From: Chromatiaceae bacterium
GTDB taxonomy: Bacteria > Pseudomonadota > Gammaproteobacteria > Chromatiales > Chromatiaceae
Assembly (NCBI GenBank): GCA_016714645.1
Contig: JADKCI010000001.1
Location: 1,054,001 to 1,118,000, forward strand
Reading direction: 5' to 3'
DNA length: 64,000 nucleotides
The notes below the pieces were generated by a model. That model searched no databases. It was not told where the DNA came from and saw nothing but the letters and a program-made list of their open reading frames with translations. The translations under genes were made by a program, and so were the position numbers. Positions 20,460-32,036 of the stretch are shown one piece after another. Position 1 is the stretch's first letter. Each line of letters starts with the position of its first letter.

Positions 20460-20485
20460 GTCGGATTATGCTGCGCTAATCCGAC
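20460..20485. repeat. REP family A variant, right of the RAYT gene
   Basis: GTCGGATTATG ... CTAATCCGAC is a compensated variant of the hairpin: both arms carry the matching change, so the stem is kept. It lies 34 bases before the DUF499 start and occupies the place of its ribosome-binding and promoter region. Confidence 0.8.
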
Positions 20486-20518
20486 TTACTGTCGTTGTGG
20501 ACCACGAGTACCGATAAC

Positions 20519-23881
<3,363 letters not shown>

Positions 23882-23901
23882 GGGCGACCAGGCGCCGCCG
23901 C

Positions 23902-23917
23902 TGTTTCCATTCCCACA
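23902..23917. promoter_or_regulatory. NifA upstream activator site 1 (nifB)
   Basis: TGTTTCCATTCCCACA fits TGT-N10-ACA. It is about 200 bases upstream of the nifB sigma-54 promoter. Confidence 0.75.
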
Positions 23918-23935
23918 AGTGGGCGGCCAGGAGTC

Positions 23936-23951
23936 TGTCGGATAGACGACA
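23936..23951. promoter_or_regulatory. NifA upstream activator site 2 (nifB)
   Basis: TGTCGGATAGACGACA fits TGT-N10-ACA, 34 bases from site 1. An AT-rich tract at 24039-24086 between it and the promoter would suit IHF bending, though I see no clean IHF consensus. Confidence 0.8.
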
Positions 23952-24117
23952 AGCCGGCCCTGGATACCTAGCTCATCCCTCCCTGCCGGGCGGTCTGGCT
24001 CGCCCGCGACGGGCCTGTTCCAGGCCAGCCCCACCCGCTGGATATAATTTATATTTATATCAAAATCAGCGATCTATCTCAAAAATCGCCCTGGCCAGAA
24101 CTCCCCAGGAGTAAGTC

Positions 24118-24132
24118 CGGCACGGGCCTTGC
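24118..24132 (+). promoter_or_regulatory. Sigma-54 promoter of nifB
   Basis: CGGCACGGGCCTTGC matches TGGCACG-N4-TTGC except at the first base, with the GG/GC spacing of twelve. The nifB ATG is 66 bases downstream. Confidence 0.85.
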
Positions 24133-24197
24133 TGTAGTGACTCCAGAAGCCATTTTAATCCCGAGGGGCTACCCTGCCCCTGATCTCTGGAGGCGCT

Positions 24198-25712
24198 ATG
24201 TTGGAGTTGAAGGTCGCGAGCCGCGCCGGGGTCGGTGCCTCCGCCGAGGGCTGTGCAGCGAGCGGTTGTGGCGGGTCATCCGCCGGCCTCTCCCACCTGC
24301 CGGAGCATATCCGCGCCAAGGTCCACAATCACCCCTGCTACTCGGAGGAGGCCCATCATCACTATGCCCGCATGCATGTGGCGGTGGCCCCGGCCTGCAA
24401 TATTCAATGTCACTACTGTAATCGTAAGTACAACTGTGCCAACGAGTCCCGCCCCGGGGTGGTTTCGGAACTCCTGACCCCCGACCAGGCGGTGAAAAAG
24501 GTGCTGGCGGTGGCGGCCACCATTCCCCAGATGGCGGTGCTGGGCATCGCCGGCCCCGGCGATCCCCTCGCCAATCCCGAGCGCACCCTGGCCACCTTCC
24601 GGGCCCTCGCCGAGCAGGCCCCCGACATCAAGCTCTGCGTCTCGACCAATGGGCTGGCCCTGCCAGATCTGGTCGAGGATTTGTGCGCGCTCAACATCGA
24701 CCACGTCACCCTCACCATCAACTGCGTGGACCCGGATGTCGGCGCCCTCATTTACCCCTGGATCTTCTGGAAGAACCGCCGGATCAAGGGCCGCAAGGCC
24801 GCCGAGATCCTGATCGAACGGCAGCAACAGGGCCTGGAGATGCTGGTGGCGCGCGGCGTCCTGGTCAAGGTCAACTCGGTGCTGATCCCCGGGGTCAACG
24901 ACGAGCACCTGAAAGAGGTCTCCCGGCTGGTCAAGGCCAAGGGGGCCTTCCTGCACAACGTCATGCCCCTGATCGCGGAGCCCGAGCACGGCACCTTCTA
25001 TGGCCTCATGGGCCAGCGCGGTCCGACCCACGACGAACTCCAGCAACTCCAGGATGCCTGCGCCGGCGACATGGCCATGATGCGTCACTGTCGTCAGTGC
25101 CGGGCCGACGCGGTGGGGATGCTGGGCGAGGACCGGGGGGCCGAATTCAGCCTGGACAAGATCGAGACCCTGGAGATCGATTACCCCCAGGCCATGGCGC
25201 GGCGGCGCCAGGTCCATGCCGACATCGAGGCCCAGCGCGCGGCCGCGGCCCAGCCCCCGGGCCGGGGCGAGATCCTGATCGCGCCGACCGCCATCCAGCG
25301 GGTCAGGCGGGAGACGCGCCCGGTCCTGATGGCGGTGGCGACCAGCGGCGGCGGGCTGATTAATCAGCACTTCGGCCAGGCCCGCGAGTTCCTCGTCTAC
25401 GAGGCCAGTGCCCGGGAGGTGCGCTTCGTCGGCGTGCGCAAGGTGGGGGCCTATTGCAGCGGTCCCGACGACTGTGGCGAGCTGGATTGGGTCCTGGGGG
25501 ATACCCTCCGCGCCCTGTCCGGCTGCGAGGCGGTGCTCTGCTCCCGGATCGGGTTTGAACCCTGGGGCCAACTGGAGGCGGCGGGCATCACCCCGAACGG
25601 CGAGCACGCCCTGGAGCCCATCGAGCAGGCGGTGGCCAGCCTGTACCAGGAATGGGTCGCAGCGGGGCGGTTGGCGATGCCCAGTCCCGAGCGGGCGCGG
25701 CGGCGCGCCTGA
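24198..25712 (+). CDS. nifB: NifB, radical SAM enzyme making the FeMo-co precursor
   Basis: A 504-residue protein; GGAGG precedes the ATG. The radical SAM motif CNIQCHYC is at residues 67-74 with further cysteines close behind, and the SAM-binding GIAGPGDPLAN follows. The C-terminal part (about 370-490, VATSGGGLINQHFGQAREF) is the NifX/NafY-like cofactor-binding domain found in proteobacterial NifB. NifB fuses Fe-S clusters and inserts carbide to give NifB-co. It heads the plus-strand nif unit with fdxN next. Confidence 0.97.
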   Translation: MLELKVASRAGVGASAEGCAASGCGGSSAGLSHLPEHIRAKVHNHPCYSEEAHHHYARMHVAVAPACNIQCHYCNRKYNCANESRPGVVSELLTPDQAVKKVLAVAATIPQMAVLGIAGPGDPLANPERTLATFRALAEQAPDIKLCVSTNGLALPDLVEDLCALNIDHVTLTINCVDPDVGALIYPWIFWKNRRIKGRKAAEILIERQQQGLEMLVARGVLVKVNSVLIPGVNDEHLKEVSRLVKAKGAFLHNVMPLIAEPEHGTFYGLMGQRGPTHDELQQLQDACAGDMAMMRHCRQCRADAVGMLGEDRGAEFSLDKIETLEIDYPQAMARRRQVHADIEAQRAAAAQPPGRGEILIAPTAIQRVRRETRPVLMAVATSGGGLINQHFGQAREFLVYEASAREVRFVGVRKVGAYCSGPDDCGELDWVLGDTLRALSGCEAVLCSRIGFEPWGQLEAAGITPNGEHALEPIEQAVASLYQEWVAAGRLAMPSPERARRRA

Positions 25713-25735
25713 ATTCTCCCAGGAGGTTAATAGCC

Positions 25736-26013
25736 ATGGCTTTTCAAATCGTCGAAGGTTGCGTGAACTGCTGGGCCTGCCTGCCCCTCTGTCCCAGCCA
25801 GGCCATACTCGCGGTCAAGCCGCACTTCCTGATCGATTCCTGGCGTTGCAACGAGTGCGAGGGCCACTATGCCGATCCCCAGTGTGCCAGTATCTGCCCG
25901 GTCGAGGGGTCATTCTCTATGCCGTGGGCATCCCCCTGAATTCGCCCGGTTCGCTGACCGGCATCCCTCCCGAGCGCCGGGCCGCGACCCGGGCCGAGAT
26001 CGGGGCTCGTTAA
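25736..26013 (+). CDS. fdxN: FdxN-type nif ferredoxin (2[4Fe-4S]) with a frameshift near the end
   Basis: The start MAFQIVEGCVNCWACLPLCP follows AGGAGG. Cluster ligands are Cys9/12/15/19, then CNEC...CASICPVEG. As sequenced, the frame stops at 25939 (67 residues). Just after CPVEG, one extra G in the GGGG run (about 25908-25911) would give GVILYAVGIPLNSPGSLTG and run to TAA at 26011-26013, the normal tail for this family. I therefore annotate the full extent; either a sequencing slip or a real one-base deletion is present. It probably feeds electrons to NifB or nitrogenase. Confidence 0.8.
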
Positions 26014-26016
26014 GCC

Positions 26017-27321
26017 ATGGTTACCCCGGAACCCGTCTGGGCCCCGGCGCCGCTCCCGGCCAATCTCCCCGGCGCGGTCGAGGTCGCCCCCGGTGTCCAC
26101 TGGATCGGCGCCATGGACCCGACCCTGCGCACCTTCGACATCATCCTGCGCACCGCCAACGGGACCAGCTACAACGCCTTCCTGGTGCGGGGGGATGAGG
26201 GGGTGGCCGTGGTGGATACGGTCAAGCTGGAGTTCGCGGCGGAGTTTTTTCGGCGCCTGGAGTCCGTCGCGGATTACGCGGAGATCCGGGTCATCGTGCT
26301 CAACCACCTGGAACCGGATCACAGCGGGGCGCTGCCGGAGTTGATGCGCCGCGCCCCCCAGGCGCGCCTCTATATCTCCACCCGCGCCACCGCCATGCTC
26401 AAGGCCTTGCTGAAGCCCAAGGCCACGGACCGGCCCCTGGAGTACCAGACGGTCGGCACCGGGGACGAGGTCTCTCTGGGCAACCGCACCCTGCGGTTCC
26501 TCCATACCCCCTTTCTGCACTGGCCCGATACCCAGTGCACCTATCTGGTGGAGGAGGGGGTCTTGTTCTCCGGAGATATCTTCGGTTGTCACTATTGCGA
26601 CAGCCGGCTCTTTAACGATCGGGTCGGGGACTTTCGCTTTTCCTTCGACTACTACTACGCCCACATCATGCGGCCCTTCAAGGCCCATGTGATCACGGCT
26701 CTCAAGTTGATCGAGCCCCTGCGGCTCAACCTGATCGCACCGACCCATGGCCCTATCCTGCGGGACCGGCCCCGACGCTACGTCACGCACTATCGGGAGC
26801 TGTCCACTTCCAGCCTTGCCGAGCGCATCGGCAACGAGGAGCTGTCGCTGTGCATCTTCTACATGAGTGCCTACGGCAGTACCGCGCGTATGGCCGAGGC
26901 GGTGCAAGCCGGGGCGGAGGAGGAGCCCGGGGTCCGCGTCTCCCTCTATGACCTGGCGGGCGGCGAGACGGCACCCTTCGTGGATCTGATCGAGGAGGCG
27001 GATGCCATCGTCTTTGGCTCCCCCACCATCAACGGCGATGCGGTGAAACCCGTGTGGGATCTGCTGTCCTCCCTGGCGGTGGTCAATCTCCAGGGCAAGC
27101 TGGGGGCGGCCTTCGGCTCCTTCGGATGGAGCGGCGAGGCGGTCCGCATGATCGAGGATCGGATGCGGGGGCTGAAGATGCGGGTGCCGGTAGCCGGCCT
27201 GCGAATCAAGCTCATCCCCACCGACGAGGAACTCGATGCGTGTCGCGACTTCGGTCATGGGCTCGCGCTGGCCCTGCTGGGCGAGGGTGCGGAGCGGGTG
27301 ATCGAGATGGCTGACCTCTGA
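26017..27321 (+). CDS. Flavodiiron protein (FprA/ROO family)
   Basis: A 434-residue protein. The N-terminal metallo-beta-lactamase-like diiron domain has HLEPDHSG, a His near FLHWPDT, GDIFGCH and a later PTHGPI as iron ligands. The C-terminal flavodoxin domain (from about residue 280, FYMSAYGSTARMAEA) binds FMN. Such proteins reduce oxygen to water or NO to N2O. Its place between fdxN and the nif ferredoxins points to oxygen protection of nitrogenase, with a ferredoxin or rubredoxin as donor. It starts three bases after the fdxN end. Confidence 0.92.
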   Translation: MVTPEPVWAPAPLPANLPGAVEVAPGVHWIGAMDPTLRTFDIILRTANGTSYNAFLVRGDEGVAVVDTVKLEFAAEFFRRLESVADYAEIRVIVLNHLEPDHSGALPELMRRAPQARLYISTRATAMLKALLKPKATDRPLEYQTVGTGDEVSLGNRTLRFLHTPFLHWPDTQCTYLVEEGVLFSGDIFGCHYCDSRLFNDRVGDFRFSFDYYYAHIMRPFKAHVITALKLIEPLRLNLIAPTHGPILRDRPRRYVTHYRELSTSSLAERIGNEELSLCIFYMSAYGSTARMAEAVQAGAEEEPGVRVSLYDLAGGETAPFVDLIEEADAIVFGSPTINGDAVKPVWDLLSSLAVVNLQGKLGAAFGSFGWSGEAVRMIEDRMRGLKMRVPVAGLRIKLIPTDEELDACRDFGHGLALALLGEGAERVIEMADL

Positions 27322-27449
27322 TGGGTGCCACCCAGGATCACCGCCCAGGCGCGGAACATGACCTGTCCCCCTACCGGAACCGGTCTTCGTCATGGACCGG
27401 GGCACGCGATATTTTTCTATTTTAATCAGTCAATCAGGAGTCCCGAACT

Positions 27450-27734
27450 ATGCCAAAAGCCAGAGTTACCTTCGATGATATCCGTCAGACCGTCAATGTC
27501 CCGGCGGGTACCCGGGTGATCGAGATCTCCGAGAAGATCGGGGCCGGGATCATCTACGGGTGCCGCGAGGGCGATTGCGGTACCTGCATGATGCATGTCC
27601 TTGAAGGTTGGAATAATCTCACCGAGCCCTCGGTGCTTGAGGAGAAGGTTCTGCGCGAAAACATGGCGAGCCGCCACGATCGGCTGGCTTGCCAGGCCCA
27701 GGTCCTTGGCGATTGTAAGGTCAAGCCTGCTTGA
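27450..27734 (+). CDS. 2Fe-2S ferredoxin, nif-associated
   Basis: A 94-residue plant-type ferredoxin. Ligands are in CREGDCGTCMMHV plus RLACQAQV, giving C-x4-C-x2-C...C. TCAGGAG is placed well before the ATG. It resembles FdxD-like nif ferredoxins. The next gene, 43 bases on, is a second 2Fe-2S protein of the same fold, so the two may be an old duplication with different roles (electron supply versus protection). Confidence 0.85.
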   Translation: MPKARVTFDDIRQTVNVPAGTRVIEISEKIGAGIIYGCREGDCGTCMMHVLEGWNNLTEPSVLEEKVLRENMASRHDRLACQAQVLGDCKVKPA

Positions 27735-27777
27735 CGACGTCGATTAACCCTAACCCAGCGATTGTGGAGAAGCACCC

Positions 27778-28128
27778 ATGGCTCTCGTGACCTTTTCGAG
27801 CCCCGATTACAAGGATAAAACGGTTTATGCCGTGGCGGGAAGCCACACCGAGACCCTGCTCAAGATCGCCAAGGAGCACAAGGTCCCGGTTCATCATGAC
27901 TGTCAGGACGGTGAATGTGGCAACTGTCTGGTCCACGTCACCAGCGTGGACCATAAGAATCAGCGGATGGGCGGACCCCTCACGGATAAGGAAAAAACGG
28001 TCCTGCGCGAACTCGGCAAGATCACCCCGGACGATATCGAACGGATGGCGGTGGACGACATCCCCACCGAATGGCGTCTGGCCTGCCAGATGATCGTGCG
28101 GGATGAAGATATCCTGGTGGCCTATTGA
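27778..28128 (+). CDS. Shethna protein II-like 2Fe-2S ferredoxin (FeSII)
   Basis: A 116-residue protein. HHDCQDGECGNCLVHV, GGPLTDKEKTVL, and RLACQMIVRDEDILVAY match the layout I recall for Azotobacter FeSII, including the long insertion between the third cysteine and the last. FeSII binds nitrogenase components under oxygen stress and holds them in an inactive, protected complex. It is followed one base later by nifQ, so it is part of the nif operon. Confidence 0.82.
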   Translation: MALVTFSSPDYKDKTVYAVAGSHTETLLKIAKEHKVPVHHDCQDGECGNCLVHVTSVDHKNQRMGGPLTDKEKTVLRELGKITPDDIERMAVDDIPTEWRLACQMIVRDEDILVAY

Positions 28129-28129
28129 G

Positions 28130-28792
28130 ATGTGGGCCTTGTCGTCTACCTCGTCCTTGCCGGCGCCCCGCTCGGGTTGCCAGCTATGGCCGGAGGCACT
28201 GCCTCTGGCGATCGGGATTGATGACCTTTATGCCCGGCTCATGACTCAGGCGACGGGGATGGGCAATGACGGGGCCTTTGCCGCCATGATCGCCACCCGG
28301 GGGGCGGGCGGGGGTGCCCTGCCGCCCTGGCTTGGCCTGGAGCGCCTGACCTGCCTGCGCCTGCTGGACTGCCATTTCCCAGGCCTGGGATCGCTGGCCC
28401 TGCCCCTGGTCCTGAAGGGATTGGCCACCCGCGGTCCCGGGTGGCGGCCGTGCCCCGACCCGCGTCAAGCGGAACGCCAGGATTTGATCGACCTCATGCT
28501 TGCGCACCGCGCCGGCGGTTCACCCTCGGAGGTCTGGATGGCCGCCGTGGTGGCGGCCGGTTGCATGGGCGGCGATCACCTCTGGGAAGACCTGGGCCTG
28601 AGAAGGCGCCCGGAATTGACCGAACTCATGCGCCGCAACTTCCCGACCCTCGCCGCCCGCAATGTCCGGGATATGAAATGGAAGCGTTTCCTCTACAAGC
28701 AATTGTGCGAGGCCGAGGGTATTCATGCCTGCCTCGCCCCGTCCTGCGAGGTGTGCGCCGATTATCATGTTTGTTTTTCACCCCATCATTGA
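28130..28792 (+). CDS. nifQ: NifQ, molybdenum donor for FeMo-co
   Basis: A 220-residue protein starting MWALSSTSSL. The C-terminal CLAPSCEVCADYHVC is the Cx4Cx2Cx5C motif that binds the Mo-Fe-S cluster in NifQ. MKWKRFLYKQLCE before it is also typical. NifQ delivers molybdenum to the NifEN/NifH assembly site. It lies one base after the FeSII-like gene and overlaps draG by 26 bases. Confidence 0.92.
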   Translation: MWALSSTSSLPAPRSGCQLWPEALPLAIGIDDLYARLMTQATGMGNDGAFAAMIATRGAGGGALPPWLGLERLTCLRLLDCHFPGLGSLALPLVLKGLATRGPGWRPCPDPRQAERQDLIDLMLAHRAGGSPSEVWMAAVVAAGCMGGDHLWEDLGLRRRPELTELMRRNFPTLAARNVRDMKWKRFLYKQLCEAEGIHACLAPSCEVCADYHVCFSPHH

Positions 28793-29717
28793 GGTTGCCC
28801 GCGCCGGGATTCCGGCGGGGCTGAGTGCCCGGGCCGAGGGCGCCTACCTGGGGCTGGCCGTGGGCGACGCCCTCGGCGCCACTACGGAGTTCATGACGCC
28901 CCGGGAGATTCGCCAGGCCCATGGGGTGCATCGGCATCTGAGCGGGGGCGGCTGGTTGCGGCTGCGGCGGGGCCAGGTCACGGACGACACCGAGATGAGC
29001 CTGGCCCTGGGGCGCGCCATCCTCGATGCAGGCAGGGTGGACGCAGGGGCGATCGCCGAGTCCTTCAGCGCCTGGATGCGGGGCAAGCCCGTGGATATCG
29101 GTCACACGGTACGGCGTGGCATCATCCGCTATCGCCAGACGGGACAGACGGTGATGCCGCTGAACGACCAGGATGCCGGCAATGGCGCCTGCATGCGCGC
29201 CCTGCCCATCGCCCTCTGTACCCTGGGACTGGACGCAGCCGCAGTGGCCGAGGCCAACCAGATCCAATCCCACACCACCCATCACAGCCCCCTCGGGGAT
29301 GCCGGGACCCTGACCGTGATCCGCATGGTCCAGACCAGCCTGGGGGGCGGGGACCTGGCCGAGCTGAAATTATTGGCGGAGGCCCTGGTGGATCGGGAGC
29401 CAAGATACCGTTACGACCACCAGCCGATGGAAAACCCGGGCGGCTATATCGTCGAGACCCTGCAAGCGGTCTTCCAGGCGTTGTTCGGCACCCCTGACTT
29501 CGAGACCGCCCTGATCGACGTGGTCAACCGGGGCGGGGATGCGGATACCACAGGGGCCATCCTCGGCATGATCGCCGGCGCCCTTTACGGCCGGGAGGCC
29601 ATCCCCAGACGTTGGCTTGCCGCCCTGGACCCCCGGATCAGGGAGTCCTGCCGGGAACAGGCCAGTGCCCTCTTGAGGGTCGCGCCCAAGGGCCGAGAAC
29701 TCGGCTGGGACAGATGA
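28767..29717 (+). CDS. draG: DraG, dinitrogenase reductase-activating ADP-ribosylglycohydrolase
   Basis: A 316-residue ADP-ribosylglycohydrolase. GLAVGDALGATTEF and VTDDTEMSLAL supply metal ligands, and NRGGDADTTGAI provides the second conserved acidic set. DraG removes ADP-ribose from NifH and reactivates it after ammonium or energy stress. The start at 28767 (MFVFHP) overlaps nifQ. The transferase DraT is not in the window, so it must be elsewhere if the system works. Confidence 0.93.
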   Translation: MFVFHPIIEVARAGIPAGLSARAEGAYLGLAVGDALGATTEFMTPREIRQAHGVHRHLSGGGWLRLRRGQVTDDTEMSLALGRAILDAGRVDAGAIAESFSAWMRGKPVDIGHTVRRGIIRYRQTGQTVMPLNDQDAGNGACMRALPIALCTLGLDAAAVAEANQIQSHTTHHSPLGDAGTLTVIRMVQTSLGGGDLAELKLLAEALVDREPRYRYDHQPMENPGGYIVETLQAVFQALFGTPDFETALIDVVNRGGDADTTGAILGMIAGALYGREAIPRRWLAALDPRIRESCREQASALLRVAPKGRELGWDR

Positions 29718-29777
29718 AGGAAGGCTACCCCTTGTCGAAGTAACGAAGCCGTGGGGCGAAGCCTGGCGGACAGGTGC

Positions 29778-29811
29778 TGCCATTTTTTACTATAATGACT
29801 GCCATCTGGCA
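29778..29811 (+). promoter_or_regulatory. Promoter -10 and likely operator of the Xre/RES module
   Basis: A perfect TATAAT lies at 29791-29796. The palindrome TGCCATCTGGCA at 29800-29811 and a half-copy TGCCAT at 29778-29783 bracket it, as expected for autoregulation by the Xre-type antitoxin starting at 29828. No good -35 is visible. Confidence 0.55.
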
Positions 29812-29827
29812 ATTCTGGAGCTCGCCC

Positions 29828-30286
29828 ATGTACCCCGCCGCTGCCCCAACCGCACCCTCTTCGCTTGCGATTGACGACCTGCTCGGCGGCCAGCCTGTCC
29901 TGGCCACGATACCCCGCTCGGCACTTGATTGGATAACCCTCATTCGCCTCGGCATCCCTGCGTCCGCGATCGACGCCCTGACCCGGCTCACCCACCTGTC
30001 CCGGTCCGAGCTGGCCGCCGCGGTGGGAATTCCCGAGCGGACCCTGGCCCGACGCAAGCGCGAGGGTCGGCTCAACAGCGAGGAGTCGTCCCGGTTGATC
30101 CGCCTGGCCCGCGTGGTGGCCCGCGGCGAGGAGGTCTTCGAGGACCTGGAGGCGGCCATCCACTGGCTCCAGTCGGCCAATGCCGCCCTCGGCGGCGTTA
30201 CCCCCCTGAGCCTGCTCGACACCGATATCGGCGCCGAAGGGGTCATGGATACCCTGGGACGGATCGAGCAAGGTATCTTCGCCTGA
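29828..30286 (+). CDS. Xre/MbcA/ParS-type antitoxin (DUF2384)
   Basis: A 152-residue protein. The central helix-turn-helix (LTRLTHLSRSELAAAVGIPERTLARRKREGRL) is followed by a C-terminal toxin-binding region with EDLEAAIHWLQSANAALGGVTPLSLLDTD, the DUF2384 signature. The start MYPAAAP at 29828 follows an operator-like palindrome. Its stop overlaps the RES toxin ATG. It should neutralise the toxin and repress the operon. Confidence 0.9.
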   Translation: MYPAAAPTAPSSLAIDDLLGGQPVLATIPRSALDWITLIRLGIPASAIDALTRLTHLSRSELAAAVGIPERTLARRKREGRLNSEESSRLIRLARVVARGEEVFEDLEAAIHWLQSANAALGGVTPLSLLDTDIGAEGVMDTLGRIEQGIFA

Positions 30287-30765
30287 TGCTGACAGTCTGG
30301 CGAATCGTGACCGCGCGCTTTGCCGACAGCGCCTTCTCCGGCGAGGGGGCCAGGCGCTACGGGGGGCGCTGGAACCGCAAGGGTATCCCGCTGGTTTACA
30401 CCGCTGGCAGCCAATCCCTGGCGATGCTGGAGATGCTCGTACAAGATGAGCCCCTGAGGGCCCGGTACTTCATGATCCCGGCGGAGATCCCCGGGGACTT
30501 GCCCATGGGGCGGGTCACTCCCGAACAGCTTCCTCCCGATTGGCGGGCCCCGGTGGCCTTGGCCTCTCTCCAGGCCCTTGGGACCGCCTGGGCCACCGGG
30601 CTGACCACGCCCCTGCTAGCGGTGCCCAGCGCGGTGGTTCCCGTCGAGACGAACTACCTGCTCAACCCCCTCCATCCGGACTTTGCGCGTATTCGGGTGG
30701 GCGAGCCTCGGGAGTTGGTCACCGATCTGCGCCTGATGACGATCAGGACTCCCGCGGGCCGGTGA
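30286..30765 (+). CDS. RES-domain toxin (NAD-degrading)
   Basis: A 159-residue RES protein. The family is named for conserved Arg, Glu and Ser; here they appear in GARRYGGRWNRKGIPLVYTA, LAMLEMLV, and the later PSAVVPVETNYLLNPLHPDF. RES toxins fold like ADP-ribosyltransferases and consume NAD+. The gene overlaps its antitoxin by one base. It lies between draG and a SIR2-like gene, an unusual cluster of NAD/ADP-ribose functions. Confidence 0.9.
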   Translation: MLTVWRIVTARFADSAFSGEGARRYGGRWNRKGIPLVYTAGSQSLAMLEMLVQDEPLRARYFMIPAEIPGDLPMGRVTPEQLPPDWRAPVALASLQALGTAWATGLTTPLLAVPSAVVPVETNYLLNPLHPDFARIRVGEPRELVTDLRLMTIRTPAGR

Positions 30766-30800
30766 GGGCGGTGTGGCGGCCAACTGCGTCATGTCCCACA

Positions 30801-31643
30801 TCACGCATCGCAACCCGCCGCGGCGAGCAGGTCGGGTATGGCCGCCGTGATGATCTCAATGTCTTTTCCCGCGCAGAAGCGGCGCTCCTTGGCCGTCGGC
30901 TCGGGGATCAGTGCCCAGCCTCGGGGCGATCCCGACCCATAGGTGATATCCGACAGCAGCATGCGTTCGGTATCGCGCAGCAGGCGCAGGCCGAGGAAGG
31001 CGTATTGGCGGCCGGGGCGATAGGCCTTGAGAGAGGCGGGGATGGCAAAGCCGCCCATGAGTTCGGTGAGATAGTCCACGTAGTCCGCGTCCGAGGCGAT
31101 GTAGGTGGCATCGGGGCGCGGGCTGCCCATGGGCTTGAATAGCACCGGCAGGCCGGGCACCACGACCTCCTGGGTCACCTCCTGGTAGCGGGCGCCATCG
31201 TAATGATGGATGCGAAAGCGGAAATCGGTGCCGCCCGTCCTGGCGATACCCCGCACCAGCGTATGGGGCCGCTTCGCGTGGGAATCCTGGAGCTGGGTAT
31301 CCCGATTGAGATCAATCACATAGGGTAGCGCCAGGGACTTCAGCCAGTCATGCAGGGGCGCGCGCGTCCAGGTCCGCTGCCCGTAAGTCTGATCCAGGAA
31401 GCGCTGCACGGCGCCGCGCCCCCGTTTGAGCTCCACGTTCATGGCAGCCCTGGAAAATTCCCACATGAGTCGGGGCGACATGGGGCGGCCATTGTTGAGC
31501 CCGATGATGAGGCTGTCGCTATCCGCGGGGATGTGTTCCTGGCTCAGAGGGTCGACGACCCCGGCCAAGGCCCCGGGGCCTAAAAAGGGGATGATCTCGC
31601 CCCTCTCGATGCCCCGCACCAGCTCGATCAGTGTTTGTGACAT
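30801..31643 (-). CDS. SIR2-like protein at the end of the nifEN operon
   Basis: A 280-residue protein. IIPFLGPGALAGVV resembles the opening Rossmann loop, PYVIDLNRD the second conserved strand, and LFKPMGSP...SDADYVDYL with FLGLRLLRDTERML the rest of the SIR2_2 pattern. SIR2-like enzymes bind NAD, either for deacylation or, in defence proteins, hydrolysis. Its position after fdxB suggests a nif-linked role. The start at 31643 is set by GGAGG eight bases upstream; the in-frame ATG at 31658 overlaps that ribosome-binding site. Confidence 0.65.
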   Translation of the reverse strand: MSQTLIELVRGIERGEIIPFLGPGALAGVVDPLSQEHIPADSDSLIIGLNNGRPMSPRLMWEFSRAAMNVELKRGRGAVQRFLDQTYGQRTWTRAPLHDWLKSLALPYVIDLNRDTQLQDSHAKRPHTLVRGIARTGGTDFRFRIHHYDGARYQEVTQEVVVPGLPVLFKPMGSPRPDATYIASDADYVDYLTELMGGFAIPASLKAYRPGRQYAFLGLRLLRDTERMLLSDITYGSGSPRGWALIPEPTAKERRFCAGKDIEIITAAIPDLLAAAGCDA

Positions 31644-31692
31644 TCCGATGTCCTCCATGGCGTGGTTGGCCGAGTCGCTTCCACCCGCCGGG

Positions 31693-32010
31693 CTAGGCCG
31701 CCAGGGGCAGGGGCTCGTGGCTCAGGCATTTCTTGGGACAGACCCGGGCGCAGGCCTGGCAGCCAATGCAGTCCAGCAGGTCCTTGAGATTCATGACCAT
31801 GCCGGGGGCCTCCTCGAAATCGTCATCGCTGTCATCGTCCATCGCCATGTCCTCCAGATCCAGGTCGTCGCGATCGACCAGCTCGAAGACATCGCGTGGG
31901 CAGACCTTATAGCAGCGCCCGCAGCCGATGCAGCGGACCTGGTCCAGGTCGGTAACGAAGGCCGGGGTCCAGAAGGCCCCGCCCCGTGTAATGCCCGTAA
32001 CCGTGCTCAT
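31693..32010 (-). CDS. fdxB: Nif-specific ferredoxin III (FdxB), 2[4Fe-4S]
   Basis: A 105-residue protein. Clusters are CIGCGRCYKVCPRDVFEL and CIGCQACARVCPKKCL, separated by a strongly acidic insert (DRDDLDLEDMAMDDDSDDDFEE) that is typical of nif ferredoxin III. The N-terminal ITRGGAFWTPAFV also matches. It probably supplies electrons for cofactor assembly. It lies 26 bases after the DUF269 gene. Confidence 0.92.
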   Translation of the reverse strand: MSTVTGITRGGAFWTPAFVTDLDQVRCIGCGRCYKVCPRDVFELVDRDDLDLEDMAMDDDSDDDFEEAPGMVMNLKDLLDCIGCQACARVCPKKCLSHEPLPLAA

Positions 32011-32036
32011 GTCGCATACCTCGCTTGGCAATGCCC

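Noticed and set aside
27396..27412. A GG-N10-GC pattern before the 2Fe-2S ferredoxin gene that could be a sigma-54 promoter
   Set aside because: Only the two dinucleotides match; the surrounding bases (GGACCGGGGCACGC) do not fit TGGCAC-N5-TTGC and no TGT-N10-ACA site lies upstream.
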